This document shows positions 7,946 to 10,162 of a stretch of 10,162 nucleotides of DNA, in pieces. A model generated the notes under the pieces. That model was not told the origin of the DNA, made no database searches, and saw only the letters and a list, made by a program, of their open reading frames with translations. Made by a program: the position numbers and the translations under genes. Where the stretch lies: assembly GCA_028565635.1 (NCBI GenBank), contig JAOXYB010067045.1:1-10162 (forward strand), in the 5' to 3' direction. Origin of the DNA: Phoronis ovalis. Its lineage: Eukaryota; Phoronida; Phoronidae. Position 1 is the stretch's first letter. The number at the start of each line of letters is the position of its first letter.

Positions 7946-8201
7946 AAGTGATTAGATTGTTCCACTGCTTCCCACCTGGTGCCGCTGTGTATAAGATTCC
8001 AGCTTTACAGGTATATTTTTTTAGGTTTTACTTCAAACTAGTGAAAGAAAACTATAAGTTAGCATTTACAATTTTGCAGTTTGGGTTTAATAGTCGTAAA
8101 AGTCAAACTACTGTTACTTTATAAAACTCAGATGTACTTTTGTGGTGTCTATAGTTATCTTCCAGATTTAAGTAAGTTTATTTCAGTGGGATATTTTTCT
8201 C

Positions 8202-8423
8202 ATGTTCAAAATATTTCTTCGTAAGTTTCTGTGTTATCAAGAGCTGTCAGGCAAAAAATATTCTAGGAATAAAAAACCCCGCAATGATAAGAGATCTCAT
8301 GATTTTGCTGCTGATGACGTCGAAGCACAAATTCATAGTCTTCTTAAGGTCTGTTTCACTATTTCATGTCGTAGGTATTGGATCCCGTATTACCGAGAAA
8401 ACATCTCTAGTTTACTGTTATAA
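8202..8423 (+). CDS. Candidate ORF or exon, 73 codons, unrecognised
   Basis: An ATG at 8202 opens a 73-codon frame. Its central part (about residues 15-49) is charged and protein-like, including RNKKPRNDKRSHDFAADDVE and AQIHSLLK. It is bounded by a possible acceptor (gttatcaag, ending about 8240) and a weak donor (AAG|GTCTGT at about 8349), so the real unit, if any, may be an exon of about 109 nt. It lies about 300 nt from the promoter-like cluster, on the opposite strand from the acidic gene, so it might belong to a divergent transcript. No homology is recognised. Chance remains quite possible. Confidence 0.2.
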   Translation: MFKIFLRKFLCYQELSGKKYSRNKKPRNDKRSHDFAADDVEAQIHSLLKVCFTISCRRYWIPYYRENISSLLL

Positions 8424-9554
8424 TACTAAGTGAAAAGGCTAAATTTGGAAAATTTTAATTTTCTTATGAAAGTTTTTTTGTAAATAAATTTCCACCCAAG
8501 TTGAATGTAACAAAGCGTCAGCTATTAGTTTAGTTCATTTGGACTTGTGCTATTTTGTGTCAATAGCTCAGTAAATAAGCATGTGAATAGGACGATTAAG
8601 AAACTAAAATTAAGTTATTGATGCTCCGTGAATAACCTGTTTGTTGGCCCATTGAAAACAAAACAATAGGGCGTTTGCATATATCTTAATATGCTCACAT
8701 GGAGAGAAGTCGGGAAGAGGTGTGACAAACGCTGGCTAGGTACATATTGAAAACCACCGAATTCACAAAGAATTCGCAATGTTTATAATCATTGTTTACG
8801 CGAAGAGAAAAAAGGAACTAATACTGTAGTCAATTAATGACATGGACAGAGTGTCGGCAGCACTGAAAGTGCGTATATTAAAAGTGTACAATTCAGAGGT
8901 TATATGCCACAGATACGGTATCTCGTGATACCAAAGGCAGATATCCGAATTACGAATATAAACGTTAACACGCGTTTTTGAAATGTAAAGCTTGAAAATT
9001 AAATAATCATGAATACTAGATATTTTAGTATTGTCCTTACTACACGAGTATTATTTAGGATATATTGATGGTGTCTTTAATATTTATTTACTATTTTACC
9101 AATTAATATTAAAAATCCTTAACTGTCACAAATCACAAAAATTGCTATCACTTTTCATTTTAAACAGTCATGTATTTCGTTTTAAAATCACATCCAATAT
9201 AAATAAGAAAATAAAAAAATCAAACTCGACCACACGACATCTCATAAGATTCGTCCGCTTATATATGACAACACAGTTGAATCTCGTCGACGTTCTTACA
9301 TGTACGCTTATGTGACCATATTACAAAAGTTTTGAAAGAACCACTCGACATAAACTGCTGTTGGCTTGATCTCCGTCCAAACAATAGAACACAAGGTGGT
9401 TCACAGTCGCCCTGATTTTGAGCGGACCTTTAACATGAGGCATTAAAAAAAAACATTTTCAACAAAAAACCTATCATTAGAAAATTCAAATTTTCACCAA
9501 TTTAAAATGGTTAGTCAGCCGTTTTCACTTTAGAATTGAAAAGGTAAACCAGAT
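8424..9554. other. AT-rich intergenic DNA, no supported gene
   Basis: No convincing coding region, RNA gene or delimited transposon is visible. The 94-codon plus-strand frame at 9031-9315 starts at a non-ATG codon and is AT-rich filler. Two short perfect hairpins occur: CGAATTC-ACAAA-GAATTCG at 8758-8776 and GGTATC-TCGT-GATACC at 8917-8932. Confidence 0.4.
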
Positions 9555-9731
9555 ATGTTGTTCTCGGTGAAATGGGATCCAACATCTGCAACATTAAATA
9601 GTGAAATAGACCTTAATAGTAATGCTGTTGTTTGCAAAGCTGATTCACAGTATATTTTGACCAACTTTAGTTTAGAATTAAAGTCTGTTATCCTCATAAT
9701 CACTGCAATGTTTCAATTACTTTTATTATAA
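9555..9731 (+). CDS. Candidate small ORF, 58 aa, with hydrophobic C-terminus
   Basis: The ATG at 9555 opens a 58-codon frame ending at TAA 9729-9731, with an in-frame TGA upstream at 9537-9539. The protein starts MLFSVKWDPTSATLNSEI and ends in a hydrophobic run, SVILIITAMFQLLLL. AATAAA lies only seven bases past the stop (9739-9744). The WDP..A...L motif near the start faintly resembles the PRY part of B30.2/SPRY domains, but this is too short to claim. It may be a small gene, a truncated exon or chance. Confidence 0.25.
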   Translation: MLFSVKWDPTSATLNSEIDLNSNAVVCKADSQYILTNFSLELKSVILIITAMFQLLLL

Positions 9732-9752
9732 CTGCTGAATAAATATATGTTT

Positions 9753-9973
9753 GACCCTGGCGGCACTGCCAATATGAAACTATATATAAATGTGCCACCT
9801 TTCGGGGGGTTGCCAGACCCTCTAGGGATAATTCAAATTGGGTATTTTGTGTTGGGGGATAGTTGAATGGGGTTTTTGATTTTTTTGAAAAATTATGTTT
9901 TTTTGGGTGATATTTTAATGCTTTGATCTATTCCAGATCTCAGTGCCAGGGTCCGGGCACTTGGGTCACACAC
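9753..9973. repeat. Short inverted-repeat block, possible decayed mobile element
   Basis: GACCCTGGcggCACTG at 9753-9768 is matched in reverse complement by CAGTGCCAGGGTC at 9941-9953, identical except for a 3 bp insertion. The interior is G/T-rich on the plus strand. Near the right side are nested short palindromes, AGTGCC...GGCACT and GGGT-CACAC-ACCC. No target-site duplication was identified, so calling it a transposon would be inference. Confidence 0.4.
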
Positions 9974-10033
9974 CCGTACCAAAATGTAAGTAGAGTATCC
10001 CCCTAGTTGTTGCATCAATAAAATTACAATTTA

Positions 10034-10162
10034 TCCTAAGGGGACGTCCATTAATTATGTCAACAATTTTTAGGCAATTTTTTACCCCCCCCCCCTCCCC
10101 CCCTTGTCAACAACTGTCAAACTTTCAGTGACCCCCCTAATAAAATTATGTCAAAAAAAATT
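10034..10162. mobile_element. Truncated end of a probable DNA transposon with a C-rich tract
   Basis: The stretch opens CCTAAGGGGACGTCCATTAA and contains the palindrome GGACGTCC. From memory this resembles the GGGACGTCCATAAATTACGTCA-type ends of widespread invertebrate DNA elements and MITEs. A C11-T-C7 tract (10085-10103) and a further C6 run follow. The 11-mer AATTATGTCAA occurs at 10053-10063 and 10144-10154. The window ends before any opposite terminus, so the class and size are unknown. Confidence 0.4.

Noticed and set aside
7933-8124. Plus-strand frame starting at GTG 7933
   Set aside because: There is no ATG start, it overlaps the promoter motifs, and it runs through a probable splice donor into AT-rich sequence.
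9031-9315. 94-codon plus-strand frame
   Set aside because: It has a non-ATG start, is rich in Ile/Leu/Phe/Lys/Asn as expected from AT-rich DNA, and shows no motif.
1-10162. tRNA, rRNA, CRISPR array, prokaryotic operon or defence system
   Set aside because: No A-box/B-box pair with a cloverleaf, no rRNA-like stretch, no regularly spaced direct repeats and no clustered same-strand ORFs with ribosome binding sites were found. The 20-mer copies at 531-773 are irregularly spaced and lie in animal-type intergenic DNA.

Overview
The window looks like AT-rich genomic DNA from an animal, most likely a marine invertebrate. A lophotrochozoan such as a mollusc would fit, but the sequence cannot fix the clade. 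The case rests on GT-AG introns, a spliced non-coding leader exon, an AATAAA poly(A) signal with a downstream GT-rich tract, a MITE inside an intron, and decayed repeats between genes. No prokaryotic operon, CRISPR array, rRNA or tRNA gene is visible.

One gene is well supported and fills the middle of the window on the minus strand. Its inferred structure is a non-coding first exon (about 7895 to 7809), a 2.1 kb intron, then coding exons at 5712-5635, 4672-4550, 4232-4158 and 3765-1639, with a poly(A) signal at 1362-1357. Joining the coding parts gives an uninterrupted 798-residue protein. All three coding introns are phase 0 and the ATG context is strong. The protein is almost wholly low-complexity, acidic and probably disordered. 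It starts MGNKGGK, which fits the N-myristoylation consensus, and ends in a 12-residue lysine/arginine tail. I recognise no family. In layout it recalls MARCKS/BASP1/GAP-43-type membrane-associated proteins, but an acidic nuclear or nucleolar protein is equally possible.

Region by region: 1-420 has no recognisable gene. 421-487 is a degenerate end of the same transposon family as the intronic MITE. 531-780 holds four good copies and one poor copy of a G-rich 20-mer and ends in a hairpin. 790-1320 is non-coding. 1340-7895 is the gene. Its 962 bp intron carries a 444 bp MITE (4810-5253) with about 76 bp inverted ends and a perfect 9 bp target-site duplication, which suggests a Mutator-like origin. 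7895-7945 is a CpG-richer, TATA-less promoter with ETS, KLF and E2F-like sites. 7950-9550 is mostly featureless AT-rich DNA with one weak plus-strand ORF. 9555-9731 is a 58-codon ORF followed at once by AATAAA. 9753-9973 is a small inverted-repeat block, and 10034 to the end is the truncated end of what looks like a DNA transposon, with a C-rich tract.

I see no multi-gene system here. The points of most interest are the unusual architecture of the acidic protein, a duplicated PPxDVTV segment across two of its exons, and the cleanly delimited intronic MITE.
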